Shown here: positions 8,372 to 17,034 of the stretch, in pieces
How positions within the stretch are numbered: the stretch's first letter is position 1
Layout of the letters: every line of letters starts with the position of its first letter
NCBI GenBank assembly: GCA_002293155.1
Contig: DBCQ01000027.1
Location: forward strand, 71,488-122,904
DNA: 51,417 nucleotides
Source: Burkholderiales bacterium UBA954
GTDB taxonomy: Bacteria > Pseudomonadota > Gammaproteobacteria > Burkholderiales > Burkholderiaceae_A
Direction: 5' to 3'
Program-made: the position numbers and the translations under genes
The notes under the pieces: model-generated
What the model saw: only the letters and a program-made list of their open reading frames with translations
Told to the model about the DNA's origin: nothing
The model's database searches: none

Positions 8372-9889
8372 ATGAGTAATTTGTACCAACTCCTTGAATC
8401 TAGTTTCCCCAAGAATCCGAATGCCTGTGCCTTTGAGACCGTCGATAGCCGTTATTACACATTTGACGACCTGCGTTTCGGGAGTGCAAAGATTGCGAAC
8501 TGGCTGACATCTCTCGGCGTTGCGAGGGGAAGTCGTATTGCAGTTCAGGTCGAGAAATCGGTAGAGGCGGTGATGCTCTACCTCGCAACACTGCGGGCGG
8601 GATTTACCTTTCTGCCTCTGAATACGGCCTATCGCGAGGCAGAAATCTCGTATTTCTTAAATGATGCGCAGCCTGCCGTCGTGATCTGTAGTCCTGAGAA
8701 CCTGCAATGGATTGCACCATTGGCCAGGGCCGCAGGATGTCAGGTCGTGAAGACGCTGGGCGAGCGCGCCGACGGAACGTTGATTGAGGCGGCAACGGGA
8801 TACGCCCACGAGTTTAAGACGGCCTCTGTGAAGCCTAGTGATCTTGCAGCGATTCTCTACACCTCAGGCACAACTGGCCGCAGCAAGGGTGCAATGCTGA
8901 GCCATCGAAATCTCGCATCGAATGCGCTGACACTCAAAACAGTATGGCACTGGCAGAAAGGGGATGTCTTATTGCATGCCCTGCCAATTTTCCATGTGCA
9001 TGGCCTCTTTGTTGCGCTGCATGGAGCCCTGATTAATGGCAGCAAGAGCCTCTGGCTATCGAAGTTTGATGCTGATGCGGTGGTACGGTTTATTCCTCGG
9101 GCAACCGTCATGATGGGGGTGCCTACATTTTATGTAAGGCTGGCCTCCGATCCGAGGGTTAATCGGCCGCTGGTGAAATCGATGCGTCTTTTCATTTCGG
9201 GTTCGGCGCCACTGCTTGCAGAGACGTTTGCGCTCTTTAAGAAGAAAACTGGCCATGTCATTCTTGAGCGCTACGGCATGAGTGAGACGGTCATGCTGAC
9301 CTCCAACCCGTATCGGGGCGAGCGGCGGGCGGGCACGGTGGGGTTTGCGCTTCCCGGTGTGGGCGTTCGGCTTATTGGTGATGATGGTCAAGCCATTGTG
9401 AAAAAGAAAAATGCCGAGTCTAAGATTGGCGGTGTACAGGTGAAAGGCCCTAATGTTTTCTCGGGCTACTGGCGTATGCCAGAAAAAACAAAAGAAGAGT
9501 TTACGTCTGATGGGTGGTTTAAAACGGGGGATGTTGGCCGATGGGATGCTGATGGCTATCTCAATCTGGTTGGCCGCAGTAAGGATCTGATTATTACTGG
9601 GGGCTACAACGTCTATCCAAAAGAGATCGAGATGCTCATTGATGATCTGCCCGGAGTCGATGAAACTGCTGTGATTGGTGTGCCCCATCCTGATTTTGGT
9701 GAGGCGGTGACGGCAGTTGTTGTGGCTAAGCCCAACACCACGTTAGATGCTGAGACCCTGTTATCCATGATCAAAGGAAAGATTGCGAACTATAAAGTCC
9801 CCAAAAAGATTTTTGTAGTTGAGAGTCTTCCCCGAAACGCAATGGGCAAGGTACAAAAAAATATCCTTCGCGACACTTACACGAATTAA
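8372..9889 (+). CDS. matB: Malonyl-CoA synthetase (MatB-type acyl-CoA ligase)
   Basis: This is a 505-residue ANL-superfamily adenylating enzyme. The P-loop YTSGTTGRSKG lies at about residues 163-173. ERYGMSETVMLTSNPYRGER is the segment typical of MatB enzymes, which prefer malonate or methylmalonate. TGDVGRWDADGYL and the C-terminal lysine motif RNAMGKVQK follow. It would make malonyl-CoA from malonate, ATP and CoA. No malonyl-CoA decarboxylase (matA) or malonate carrier is adjacent, although a TRAP transporter lies at the far end of the window. The MatB call rests on recalled family motifs; a related short-chain acyl-CoA ligase is the alternative. Confidence 0.85.
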   Translation: MSNLYQLLESSFPKNPNACAFETVDSRYYTFDDLRFGSAKIANWLTSLGVARGSRIAVQVEKSVEAVMLYLATLRAGFTFLPLNTAYREAEISYFLNDAQPAVVICSPENLQWIAPLARAAGCQVVKTLGERADGTLIEAATGYAHEFKTASVKPSDLAAILYTSGTTGRSKGAMLSHRNLASNALTLKTVWHWQKGDVLLHALPIFHVHGLFVALHGALINGSKSLWLSKFDADAVVRFIPRATVMMGVPTFYVRLASDPRVNRPLVKSMRLFISGSAPLLAETFALFKKKTGHVILERYGMSETVMLTSNPYRGERRAGTVGFALPGVGVRLIGDDGQAIVKKKNAESKIGGVQVKGPNVFSGYWRMPEKTKEEFTSDGWFKTGDVGRWDADGYLNLVGRSKDLIITGGYNVYPKEIEMLIDDLPGVDETAVIGVPHPDFGEAVTAVVVAKPNTTLDAETLLSMIKGKIANYKVPKKIFVVESLPRNAMGKVQKNILRDTYTN

Positions 9890-9910
9890 TCGAATGTATT
9901 GTGCTGCAGG

Positions 9911-10108
9911 CTAGTTTTCTTGGGGCATCTGCTCAAGCAAGCCAGCCACCTTCTCGGCTGCCTGATTAAGGCGCTCCTGGAGGCCACGTTGATCGGCATT
10001 TAAGGCGGCAAGCCTGCTCCGAAGTGCAGTGTTTTCTTGCCGGAGTTGTTCTACGACACGAATGAGTGCATCGGTTTTTTCGGCAAGTGCGTCAAGGTGA
10101 TTGATCAT
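9911..10108 (-). CDS. ZapB/DUF904-like short coiled-coil protein
   Basis: This 65-residue protein starts at ATG 10108 (MINHLDALAEKTDAL) and is predicted to be a continuous coiled coil with regularly spaced leucines. The pattern HLDALAEKTDALIRVVEQLRQEN matches the DUF904/TIGR02449 type, similar to ZapB, which bridges Z-ring components. The frame can be extended to 10234, but that would run into dsbD and the added part looks unlike protein. It lies divergent to dsbD with 45 bases between. In many relatives this gene is next to zapA; here zapA is about 14 kb away. Confidence 0.7.
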   Translation of the reverse strand: MINHLDALAEKTDALIRVVEQLRQENTALRSRLAALNADQRGLQERLNQAAEKVAGLLEQMPQEN

Positions 10109-10153
10109 GGGGTCAATGGTACCAAGTCGAGTTAACCATGGATAATCGACGGC

Positions 10154-12409
10154 ATGAAAATTTTTAGATTTGTTGCGCCGCTTCTCCTGGCGTTGTGTTT
10201 TGTCTCCACTGCCGCAGCCCAGGGTCTTTTGCAAAAGGCCCAGCAGGCGGGAGCAGGACAGTCGGCAACTCCCCAGGAAGGATTAATCCGGGCGGGAGAA
10301 CTGCAGGCGGGGCTTGTTGCCGAGCGATCGGGGGTCGTGAGTGGCCAGCCACTCATGGCGGGGCTGCGGCTGATGCATGACCCCCATTGGCACACCTATT
10401 GGCGCAATCCCGGCGACTCGGGCCTGCCAACTCGAATTGAGTGGGAGCTTCCGTCGGGCTGGCGTGCGGGCCCAATCCAGTGGCCGACCCCAAAACGGTT
10501 GCCTGTCGGGCCGCTGGCCAATTTTGGCTACGAAGACGATCTGCTGCTGCCGGTAGAGATTTTTCCACCTGCTGGTCTCGCTGTCGGGTCTGAGGTGGTG
10601 TTGAGGGCGCGGGCCAGTTGGCTGGTCTGCAAAGACGTCTGCATTCCTGGTGGGGCCTTTCTCGCCCTGCGTTTACCTGTGGTGAAGGCCCCAGCCGATA
10701 CGACTCTGTCTGCCGAGGCGCAGCGATTTACGCTAGCCCGAGAGCGCATTCCTAAGAGAGATTCGCTACGCCAAGTGAAGTCCTTCATCACAGATCAACA
10801 TCTGGTGCTCTCCTGGTCCGGTGAGCCCAATGAAACGGCTGGGTTGTTCTTCCCCTATACCGAGGGGCTGATCTTGCCGTCGGCGGCGCAGACGCTCTCT
10901 AAAACGAATGAGGGTTGGCAGGTCAGAATTCCCTTGGGCGAATCTCCAAAAGCAGCGATTGCGCTTGTGCGTAAGGCCCAGACGGTCGAAGGTGTTTGGG
11001 TAACACCAGGGCAAACGGGTCTAGAGTGGCGTGCGCCGATCACATCGGGTGCGGTGCCTGCGGCAGGGCAGTTGGTAAGTCGTGGCCTCACAGCAGCAGA
11101 GGAAAATCCTGCGCCAAAGCCCGCTTCCGGATGGTCTGGATTCTGGTGGGCCGCCCTGGCAGCGGTGCTTGGCGGCATGATTCTTAACCTGATGCCCTGC
11201 GTATTTCCGGTCATCGGTCTAAAGGTGCTCTCCTTCGCGCAGGCAGCCCATTCGAAGTCGGGCGCGATGCAACAGGCCCTGATTTTCTCTGTTGGTGTAA
11301 TTCTGAGTTTTGTTGCACTCGCTGGAGTATTGATCTCGTTACGCGCAGCCGGCACTGCGGTGGGATGGGGTTTTCAATTGCAAAATCCTTGGGTTGTCTT
11401 GGTGCTGGGCCTTCTGTTTATTCTGATTGCTGTAAATTTGTTCGGTGGTTTTGAGATGGGTCTTCTCGGGGTCCGGGCCGCTAATCTTAATTTTGCAAAT
11501 CGCGCCGCATCCTCATCGGGTGCCTTGGGCTCGTTTTCCTCGGGGGTTCTTGCGGTTGTTGTAGCGTCGCCCTGCACTGCGCCATTTATGGGAAGCGCGA
11601 TTGGATTTACAGCCAGTGCATCACTGTCGCAGACATTTCTGGTTTTTGTAGCCCTCGGGTTGGGAATGTCATTGCCTTATCTCCTGTTGGCATCTTGGCC
11701 GGGGCTTCTTACGCGTTTGCCGCGGCCGGGGCCTTGGATGGTTCGGTTTAAGCAACTCATGGCATTTCCAATGCTTGCCGCCGCCGCCTGGTTATTCTGG
11801 GTGCTCGCGACTATTCAAGGCAGCGATGTCGTTTTAGCGGCTTTACTCGCGGCGACAGCACTTGCGTTCATTCTCTGGATTTATGGTGTGTTCATCCAGC
11901 CCTACCGCGCGGGCCTGTTGGCCTGGATGGGCTTTGCGGTTGGCGTTGCAGTTCTTCTGACTGCAATGATTCAGGCGACGCGACCGATTATTTCAGCGAG
12001 TGCAGACCTAAAGACGGGCGTGGGATCGCAGGCCGTAGCCAGGTCGCCTGCGTCAGATGCATCGTCTTCTTCGCTGGCCTGGCAGCAATGGAGAGCGGGG
12101 CTTGCCGAGCGTCTGCAGGCAGAGGGCAAAACTGTATTCGTTGACTTCACTGCGAGCTGGTGCATTACCTGCCAAGCCAATAAAGTCCGAGTTCTGAACT
12201 CCGAGTCGATTGTTCGGGCGTTTCGCGACTCGGGTGTTGTGACTGTACGGGCCGATTGGACGCGACAGGATGCAGCGATTGCGTCCGAGTTGGCCAAGCA
12301 TGGCCGCAGCGGCGTGCCTTTGTATCTGGTCTATTCGCGGTCTGGCGGGCAGCCGAAAATTCTGTCGGAATGGCTCAGCGAAAAAGAAGTCCTTGATGCA
12401 ATTCGCTAG
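10154..12409 (+). CDS. dsbD: Protein-disulfide reductase, long DsbD/ScsB type
   Basis: This 751-residue inner-membrane protein carries cytosolic reducing power to the periplasm. A signal peptide covers residues 1-23. A large N-terminal periplasmic region follows, with a CKDVC pair (C159 and C163). The central 8-9 membrane segments hold the redox cysteines C349 (MPCVFP) and C474 (SPCTAPF). The C-terminal periplasmic thioredoxin domain has CITC (C670/C673) and a cis-Pro segment SGVPLY. It is longer than E. coli DsbD (about 565 residues) and resembles ScsB-like proteins in its N-terminal part. Its stop codon abuts that of convergent dapB with no base between. Confidence 0.9.
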   Translation: MKIFRFVAPLLLALCFVSTAAAQGLLQKAQQAGAGQSATPQEGLIRAGELQAGLVAERSGVVSGQPLMAGLRLMHDPHWHTYWRNPGDSGLPTRIEWELPSGWRAGPIQWPTPKRLPVGPLANFGYEDDLLLPVEIFPPAGLAVGSEVVLRARASWLVCKDVCIPGGAFLALRLPVVKAPADTTLSAEAQRFTLARERIPKRDSLRQVKSFITDQHLVLSWSGEPNETAGLFFPYTEGLILPSAAQTLSKTNEGWQVRIPLGESPKAAIALVRKAQTVEGVWVTPGQTGLEWRAPITSGAVPAAGQLVSRGLTAAEENPAPKPASGWSGFWWAALAAVLGGMILNLMPCVFPVIGLKVLSFAQAAHSKSGAMQQALIFSVGVILSFVALAGVLISLRAAGTAVGWGFQLQNPWVVLVLGLLFILIAVNLFGGFEMGLLGVRAANLNFANRAASSSGALGSFSSGVLAVVVASPCTAPFMGSAIGFTASASLSQTFLVFVALGLGMSLPYLLLASWPGLLTRLPRPGPWMVRFKQLMAFPMLAAAAWLFWVLATIQGSDVVLAALLAATALAFILWIYGVFIQPYRAGLLAWMGFAVGVAVLLTAMIQATRPIISASADLKTGVGSQAVARSPASDASSSSLAWQQWRAGLAERLQAEGKTVFVDFTASWCITCQANKVRVLNSESIVRAFRDSGVVTVRADWTRQDAAIASELAKHGRSGVPLYLVYSRSGGQPKILSEWLSEKEVLDAIR

Positions 12410-12417
12410 CTAGCGAA
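12402..12417. repeat. Perfect 16-bp palindrome made of two abutting stop codons
   Basis: TTCGCTAG/CTAGCGAA spans the junction of dsbD (plus) and dapB (minus). Both genes end with an Arg codon CGC and TAG, so the convergent ends mirror each other exactly. No T-run follows on either strand, so it is not a classical terminator. Confidence 0.8.
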
Positions 12418-13222
12418 GACCCAAGACATCTTGCATATCAAATAGACCGTTTGTTTTATCGTTTAGAAACTTGGCGGCACGGATTGCACCTTGTGCATAG
12501 GTCGCACGCGATGATGATTTATGGGTGATTTCAATTCGCTCACCGGTTCCCGCAAACAGTACGGTGTGATCACCCACAATATCGCCTCCGCGGATAACCG
12601 AGAAACCAATTTCCTTTTCTGGCCGCTCGCCCGTGTAGCCCTCGCGGGCATAACGGGCAACCTCCGGGAGGTGGCGTCCCGCTGCTCGAGCAACCACCTC
12701 AGCCATTTTCAGGGCGGTTCCGGACGGCGCATCAACCTTGTGCCGATGGTGGGCCTCGATCACTTCAATATCAAACCCCTCAGAGAGAAATTGGCCCGCG
12801 GTCTCGAGAAGTCTCAGAGTGATGTTGACGCCTACACTCATGTTGGGTGCAAAGACGGTCGCCTGGTGTTTGCTAAAGGCTTGAATCGATGCGAGCCCCG
12901 ACGCATCAAACCCCGTTGTTCCAATGACGGCGTGCGCGCCATATTGTTGACAGGCAGCGAGATAGCGCACAGTCGCCTCTGGTCGGGTGAAATCGATCAG
13001 GACATCTGTCGTTGATAAGGTATTCAGGTTGGCGGTGATGGACACTCCGGTCTGCTTGCCCATAAATTCACCGGCATCTCTTCCGATCATCGGGCTCTCA
13101 GCAATATCGAGGGCCGCGGAGAGTTCACATGCAGGATCGGCCATCACAGACTCGATTAACATTTTCCCCATTCGGCCAGAGGCTCCGGAGATTGCAATTC
13201 GGGTTTTTTTAGAGTTCGTCAT
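12410..13222 (-). CDS. dapB: 4-hydroxy-tetrahydrodipicolinate reductase
   Basis: DapB reduces 4-hydroxy-tetrahydrodipicolinate to tetrahydrodipicolinate with NAD(P)H, in lysine and meso-diaminopimelate synthesis. The 270-residue protein has the nucleotide-binding GASGRMGK at residues 13-20, [20 protein letters not shown] with the catalytic His/Lys region, and the usual C-terminus. It lies downstream of bamE on the same strand, 71 bases away, in the order common in betaproteobacteria. It abuts dsbD tail to tail. Confidence 0.97.
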   Translation of the reverse strand: MTNSKKTRIAISGASGRMGKMLIESVMADPACELSAALDIAESPMIGRDAGEFMGKQTGVSITANLNTLSTTDVLIDFTRPEATVRYLAACQQYGAHAVIGTTGFDASGLASIQAFSKHQATVFAPNMSVGVNITLRLLETAGQFLSEGFDIEVIEAHHRHKVDAPSGTALKMAEVVARAAGRHLPEVARYAREGYTGERPEKEIGFSVIRGGDIVGDHTVLFAGTGERIEITHKSSSRATYAQGAIRAAKFLNDKTNGLFDMQDVLGLR

Positions 13223-13293
13223 AGTGATCGGCGTGGTTCGATGGATTAAGGGGGCGTCTGAACGTTGCGGCTACAGTAGATGGGCAGATGACC

Positions 13294-13824
13294 TTAGCGT
13301 GCGGGCCTCGAGGGCAGGATTCCCTCACCGCCCTCTTTGGGCAGAGGGTCACCCCCGAAGCTTGATAACGCATCGTCTTTAAAAATCACCGTAAATCGTC
13401 GACGCTCTTTCTCGCCATCGCCCCTGCGGATATCAAAAATATAGTCCCACCGGTCCGAGCGAAATGGATCAACCAGTAGCGGTGTTCCCAGAATCGCGCG
13501 GACCTGGTCTTTCGATAAGCCCTCTTTAAGCTTAGCCGCCATTGACTCTGAGACGTAGTTGCCTTGGCCGATATCAACGCGATAGGGCGTGAGCCAATTC
13601 GGGGGGTTCTCCTTGACGGAACTTATCCAGGCGGGTGTACCGCAGCCGGTGAGCATCAGAGTTGCGGCAAGGCACGACCCAGCAACCAGCAGCGATCGGG
13701 TGCAGGCCGAACCGCGCGACCCTCGATCCCGGGTAGTAGAGGACTTGACGCGCGAACTTCGAGGAATTGACCCTGTGGCAGCGCGGGATGGCGTCGGGAC
13801 GGAGTATTTTTTCTTGGCTTTCAT
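13294..13824 (-). CDS. bamE: Outer membrane assembly lipoprotein BamE (SmpA/OmlA)
   Basis: BamE is a lipoprotein subunit of the BAM complex, which folds beta-barrel proteins into the outer membrane. A lipobox LTGC places the lipidated cysteine at C61. The SmpA/OmlA domain (about 80-160) contains YRVDIGQGNYV, LKEGLSKDQVRAILGTPL and RSDRWDYIF. It is divergent from fur, as in many relatives. The region before the hydrophobic stretch is unusually long (about 44 residues, Lys/Arg/Ser rich). No ATG, GTG or TTG occurs between 13824 and the lipobox except the Met just before the Cys, so 13824 appears to be the only workable start unless CTG is used. Confidence 0.92.
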   Translation of the reverse strand: MKAKKKYSVPTPSRAATGSIPRSSRVKSSTTRDRGSRGSACTRSLLVAGSCLAATLMLTGCGTPAWISSVKENPPNWLTPYRVDIGQGNYVSESMAAKLKEGLSKDQVRAILGTPLLVDPFRSDRWDYIFDIRRGDGEKERRRFTVIFKDDALSSFGGDPLPKEGGEGILPSRPAR

Positions 13825-13871
13825 GGCGATCTCAGATCCAACAGAAGAAGTAGCCCGTTATGATAGCCCCC

Positions 13872-14333
13872 ATGCCAGGAGTTGATGATCTTAAAACGAC
13901 CGGTCTGAAGGTGACCGCACCCCGGTTAAAGGTGCTCGACATCTTTCATCGGGCCCAGACCCGCCACCTGACGGCGGAGGATGTCTATCGGGCATTACTG
14001 GCCGATTCGATGGATATTGGCCTTGCCACGGTCTATCGGGTGCTGACCCAGTTCGAGCAGGCGGGCATCCTCGCCCGCAGCAACTTTGAATCCGGCAAGG
14101 CCGTGTTCGAGCTCAACGAGGGAAACCATCACGATCATCTAGTCTGCCTTGACTGTGGCCGCGTGGAAGAATTTTTTGATTCACAAATCGAAGATTTGCA
14201 ACACAAGATCGCGCAGTCTCGCGGGTTTGAGCTCCAGGATCATGCCCTGGCCCTCTACGCGCATTGCGTCGATGAGAAATGCGCGAACCGAACGAGTCGG
14301 GATGCGGCGCTTAAATCAAGAAAGAGCAAGTAG
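13872..14333 (+). CDS. fur: Ferric uptake regulator
   Basis: Fur represses iron-uptake genes when loaded with Fe(II). The N-terminal winged helix contains [15 protein letters not shown] and [19 protein letters not shown]. The metal-binding and dimerisation part carries [18 protein letters not shown] and the C-terminal CVDEKC pair. ATG at 13872 (MPGVDDLK, 153 residues) fits the family N-terminus better than ATG at 13860 (157 residues), and neither has a strong ribosome site. The stop overlaps convergent recN by 18 bases. It is divergent from bamE over roughly 35-50 bases. Confidence 0.95.
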   Translation: MPGVDDLKTTGLKVTAPRLKVLDIFHRAQTRHLTAEDVYRALLADSMDIGLATVYRVLTQFEQAGILARSNFESGKAVFELNEGNHHDHLVCLDCGRVEEFFDSQIEDLQHKIAQSRGFELQDHALALYAHCVDEKCANRTSRDAALKSRKSK

Positions 14334-15980
14334 CGATCGGGCGTGCTCGCGCGATGTTTTCTGTGCACCTTCGTCGCCCAACATTCGGGCGATTTCATCA
14401 ACCCGATCTTCGTTGGTGAGCCCTTGCAGTTGGCTCACGGGTGTCGCATCGCTCGGGTTAGATTGTTTGAGAACGCGCAGGTGTTGATGCCCACGCGCTG
14501 CGACCTGCGGTAGGTGCGTTACGCAGAGTACCTGCCGCCCGCTGCCGAGCTGTCGAAGCAGCTGGCCCACGGTGTGGGCAACATTGCCTCCGATTCCAGA
14601 ATCGACTTCATCAAAAATCAGCGTTGGAATATTGTTTGCAGACGAGGTCACCACCGATATCGCCAGGCTAATCCGGGCGAGCTCTCCTCCGGAGGCTACT
14701 TTATTGATGGGGTAGGGCTGTGCATTCGCATGGTTGCGTAGGGTGAAGACAATGTCATCCTGGCCATGGGCTGCAGGTGAAGCACGTTTTTCAACGACCG
14801 CCTCAAAACGCATTGCACCCATGGCGAGCTGTTCAAACCAGGTATTGACCGCTACGGAGAGTGCTTGGCATGCATTAATCCGCTTCTCGGAGAGGTGATC
14901 GGCCAACTTCTGATAATCCGCCGAGAGGGCTGCAGCCTGTTTTTTTAATGATTCAATATCCGCAGCCTGATTGGCCTGGGCGAGTTCCTCTTGGGCCTGG
15001 GTAAGGGCCTCGAGAAGTTGTTCGGGCTTCAGCTTTAATTTTCGGGAGACTGTGAAAATTGCCTCGACACGGGCCTCGACCTCTGCGAGTCGTTGGGGAT
15101 CGAGGTCGGTCTTATCAAGGTACTTTCGTAATTCGTCCGCAGACTCTTCAAGCTGAATTGTGCTTGACGCGATTGCATCGATTGCAGGTTTTAGACGGGG
15201 GTCCTTGTCGACGAGCTGCGCTAGCCGCTGTGAAATACGTTGAGCTTGAACGAGTAGAGAATTCTCATCGTCATCGATTGTGTTGAGTGAGGTCTGCGTC
15301 GTCTGGAGTAATTCAGCGGCATGCGAGAGGCGTTTCTGTTCCTCGGATAGGCTTTCCCATTCGCTGGGGAGTAATCGCAGCGCGGAGATCTCTTCAATCT
15401 TCCAGTTAAGCTGATCACGTAGAAGACTCAGTCGTTCGGCCTGGGTCTGGGCCTGGGCCAATAGGGCCTCTAACTTTTCTTTGGCGCGCCAGATATCGGA
15501 AATCGATTTCACCTGATCGGTAAGCTCAGCATGTGCATCCAGAAGCTGGCGTTGGGCATTTGGCCGCAGTAACGCCTGGTGCGCGTGTTGGCCGTGAATA
15601 TCGACAAGTGTTTCGCCAAGTTCTTTAAGTTGTGTCAGGGTCGCGGGCTGACCATTAATCCAGGCCCGTGATTTTCCTGTCCGATCAACAACCCGGCGAA
15701 CCAGAACCTGTTGATCGTCGGGTTCAATGCCCGCTTGCTCACACCAGGCCCGTGCGTGAGGCGTGTTCTGAATCTCAAAGCGCGCAGCGAGTTCGGCCTT
15801 CTGTGCGCCGTCCCGAATGACCGTGCTATCGGCTCGGCCTCCGAGCAGGAGGTCAAGCGCATCGATCAGGATTGATTTTCCTGCGCCGGTCTCGCCAGTC
15901 ATAACGGTAAAGCCTGAGGCGAGATCGAGATCGAGCTGCTCAACGATAACGAATTGATGAACTGATAAAGAGGCAAGCAT
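14316..15980 (-). CDS. recN: DNA repair protein RecN
   Basis: RecN is an SMC-like ATPase used in double-strand break repair. The 554-residue protein has a Walker A GETGAGKS at residues 29-36, a long central coiled coil (about 150-370), an ABC signature region ([15 protein letters not shown]) and Walker B in [13 protein letters not shown]. It lies downstream of nadK on the same strand with a 54-base gap. In that gap a minus-strand TAGAAT box (15998-16003) may give it its own promoter. Its 3' end overlaps fur by 18 bases. Confidence 0.97.
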   Translation of the reverse strand: MLASLSVHQFVIVEQLDLDLASGFTVMTGETGAGKSILIDALDLLLGGRADSTVIRDGAQKAELAARFEIQNTPHARAWCEQAGIEPDDQQVLVRRVVDRTGKSRAWINGQPATLTQLKELGETLVDIHGQHAHQALLRPNAQRQLLDAHAELTDQVKSISDIWRAKEKLEALLAQAQTQAERLSLLRDQLNWKIEEISALRLLPSEWESLSEEQKRLSHAAELLQTTQTSLNTIDDDENSLLVQAQRISQRLAQLVDKDPRLKPAIDAIASSTIQLEESADELRKYLDKTDLDPQRLAEVEARVEAIFTVSRKLKLKPEQLLEALTQAQEELAQANQAADIESLKKQAAALSADYQKLADHLSEKRINACQALSVAVNTWFEQLAMGAMRFEAVVEKRASPAAHGQDDIVFTLRNHANAQPYPINKVASGGELARISLAISVVTSSANNIPTLIFDEVDSGIGGNVAHTVGQLLRQLGSGRQVLCVTHLPQVAARGHQHLRVLKQSNPSDATPVSQLQGLTNEDRVDEIARMLGDEGAQKTSREHARSLLALS

Positions 15981-15997
15981 TGAGGTGAGACTGATCG

Positions 15998-16003
15998 ATT
16001 CTA
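15998..16003 (-). promoter_or_regulatory. Candidate -10 box for recN
   Basis: On the minus strand this reads TCTAGAATCG, 18 bases before the recN ATG. No good -35 hexamer is seen 16-18 bases upstream. It resembles the TAGAAT boxes before the cytochrome c gene, zapA and fdxA in this window. I could not recognise a LexA operator in the short gap. Confidence 0.35.
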
Positions 16004-16034
16004 GAAAAGGGGTCGTTATTGAACGTTACGGCGC

Positions 16035-16997
16035 CTAAGGCTGTTCGTTTGGCGGCATCGGGTCGGGGCGGCCCCCAAAGATTGGATTTGCACCCCAGTG
16101 CAGTTTACGCCGCAGCATCTCAAAGTAATCGTAGCTCTTTGGGTGTAAAAGCCGCGCTCTGTGTGCGCCATGTCGGATCACAATTTTGTCGCCATCTTCT
16201 AAAGCAGTGAGGGCCTGCATATCGCAGTGCAGGCTTGTACCCGCACCATCGTTGATCACCACATGGACTTCTACAGTTTCCGGCAATACGATCGGGCGAC
16301 TCGATAGTGCCTGCGGTGCTACAGGAACGAGTGTGATTCCCGCTAGCCCAGGGTGCAAAACGGATCCGAGTGCCGAAAGGGAATAGGCGGTGGATCCGGT
16401 TGGTGTTGAAATGATTAAGCCGTCGGCCCTTAGGGTCTGCAGGTAATGGCCATCGACAAAGATATCGAGTTCGACCATTCGGCTAATTGCACCCCGGCTG
16501 ATCACTGCATCGTTGAGCGCAGGTGCATCAAAGACTGCATGGCGAGCTGTCTGGTGCTGTGCTTTTCGCATTACCGAGACCTGAAGCGTGCTGCGACGCT
16601 CCTCAATGTAGTGGCCCTGAATCACTGCGGGCAGCTCGGAATCGACCTGTGAGATATCGAGATCGGTCATGAACCCGAGGCGACCTTGATTGACTCCGAT
16701 GAGTGCGACACCGCAGGGGGCGAGCTGTCGGGCGATTCCGAGGAGTGTCCCGTCTCCCCCCAGGATGACTGCGAGATCGATCGTCTGGGACAGTGACTCC
16801 AGGTCTGCGATGCTGTCTGCCTCTTGGCTGCTCAGACCCGCGCTAGCGGCGGTCTTGGATTCAACGGCTACCTTCGCACCGGCTTGGCGTGCGGTGGCGA
16901 TGATTCGACGAATCGGGGCACCAAGCCCTTCGGTTTCGGGGCGCCCGAAAAGCCCGATGTGCTGAAAGGGGGTCTGGGCAGGTTTCATGACTGTCAT
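16035..16997 (-). CDS. nadK: NAD kinase
   Basis: NadK phosphorylates NAD to NADP in the cytoplasm. The 320-residue protein has the signature GGDGTLL at residues 80-86 and GRLGFMTDLD, followed by DGLIISTPTGSTAYSLSALG. The start can be ATG 16997 or ATG 16988 (M4). It lies divergent to hrcA, with only about 28-46 bases between the start codons, and upstream of recN. This nadK/hrcA and nadK-recN arrangement is common in beta- and gammaproteobacteria. Confidence 0.96.
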   Translation of the reverse strand: MTVMKPAQTPFQHIGLFGRPETEGLGAPIRRIIATARQAGAKVAVESKTAASAGLSSQEADSIADLESLSQTIDLAVILGGDGTLLGIARQLAPCGVALIGVNQGRLGFMTDLDISQVDSELPAVIQGHYIEERRSTLQVSVMRKAQHQTARHAVFDAPALNDAVISRGAISRMVELDIFVDGHYLQTLRADGLIISTPTGSTAYSLSALGSVLHPGLAGITLVPVAPQALSSRPIVLPETVEVHVVINDGAGTSLHCDMQALTALEDGDKIVIRHGAHRARLLHPKSYDYFEMLRRKLHWGANPIFGGRPDPMPPNEQP

Positions 16998-17034
16998 TAC
17001 ACCATAGGGTCAGGGTTGGGGAATAATGCAGCCT

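Noticed and set aside
9056..9688. 210-codon open frame on the minus strand
   Set aside because: It is antisense to the malonyl-CoA synthetase, whose motifs are clear on the other strand.
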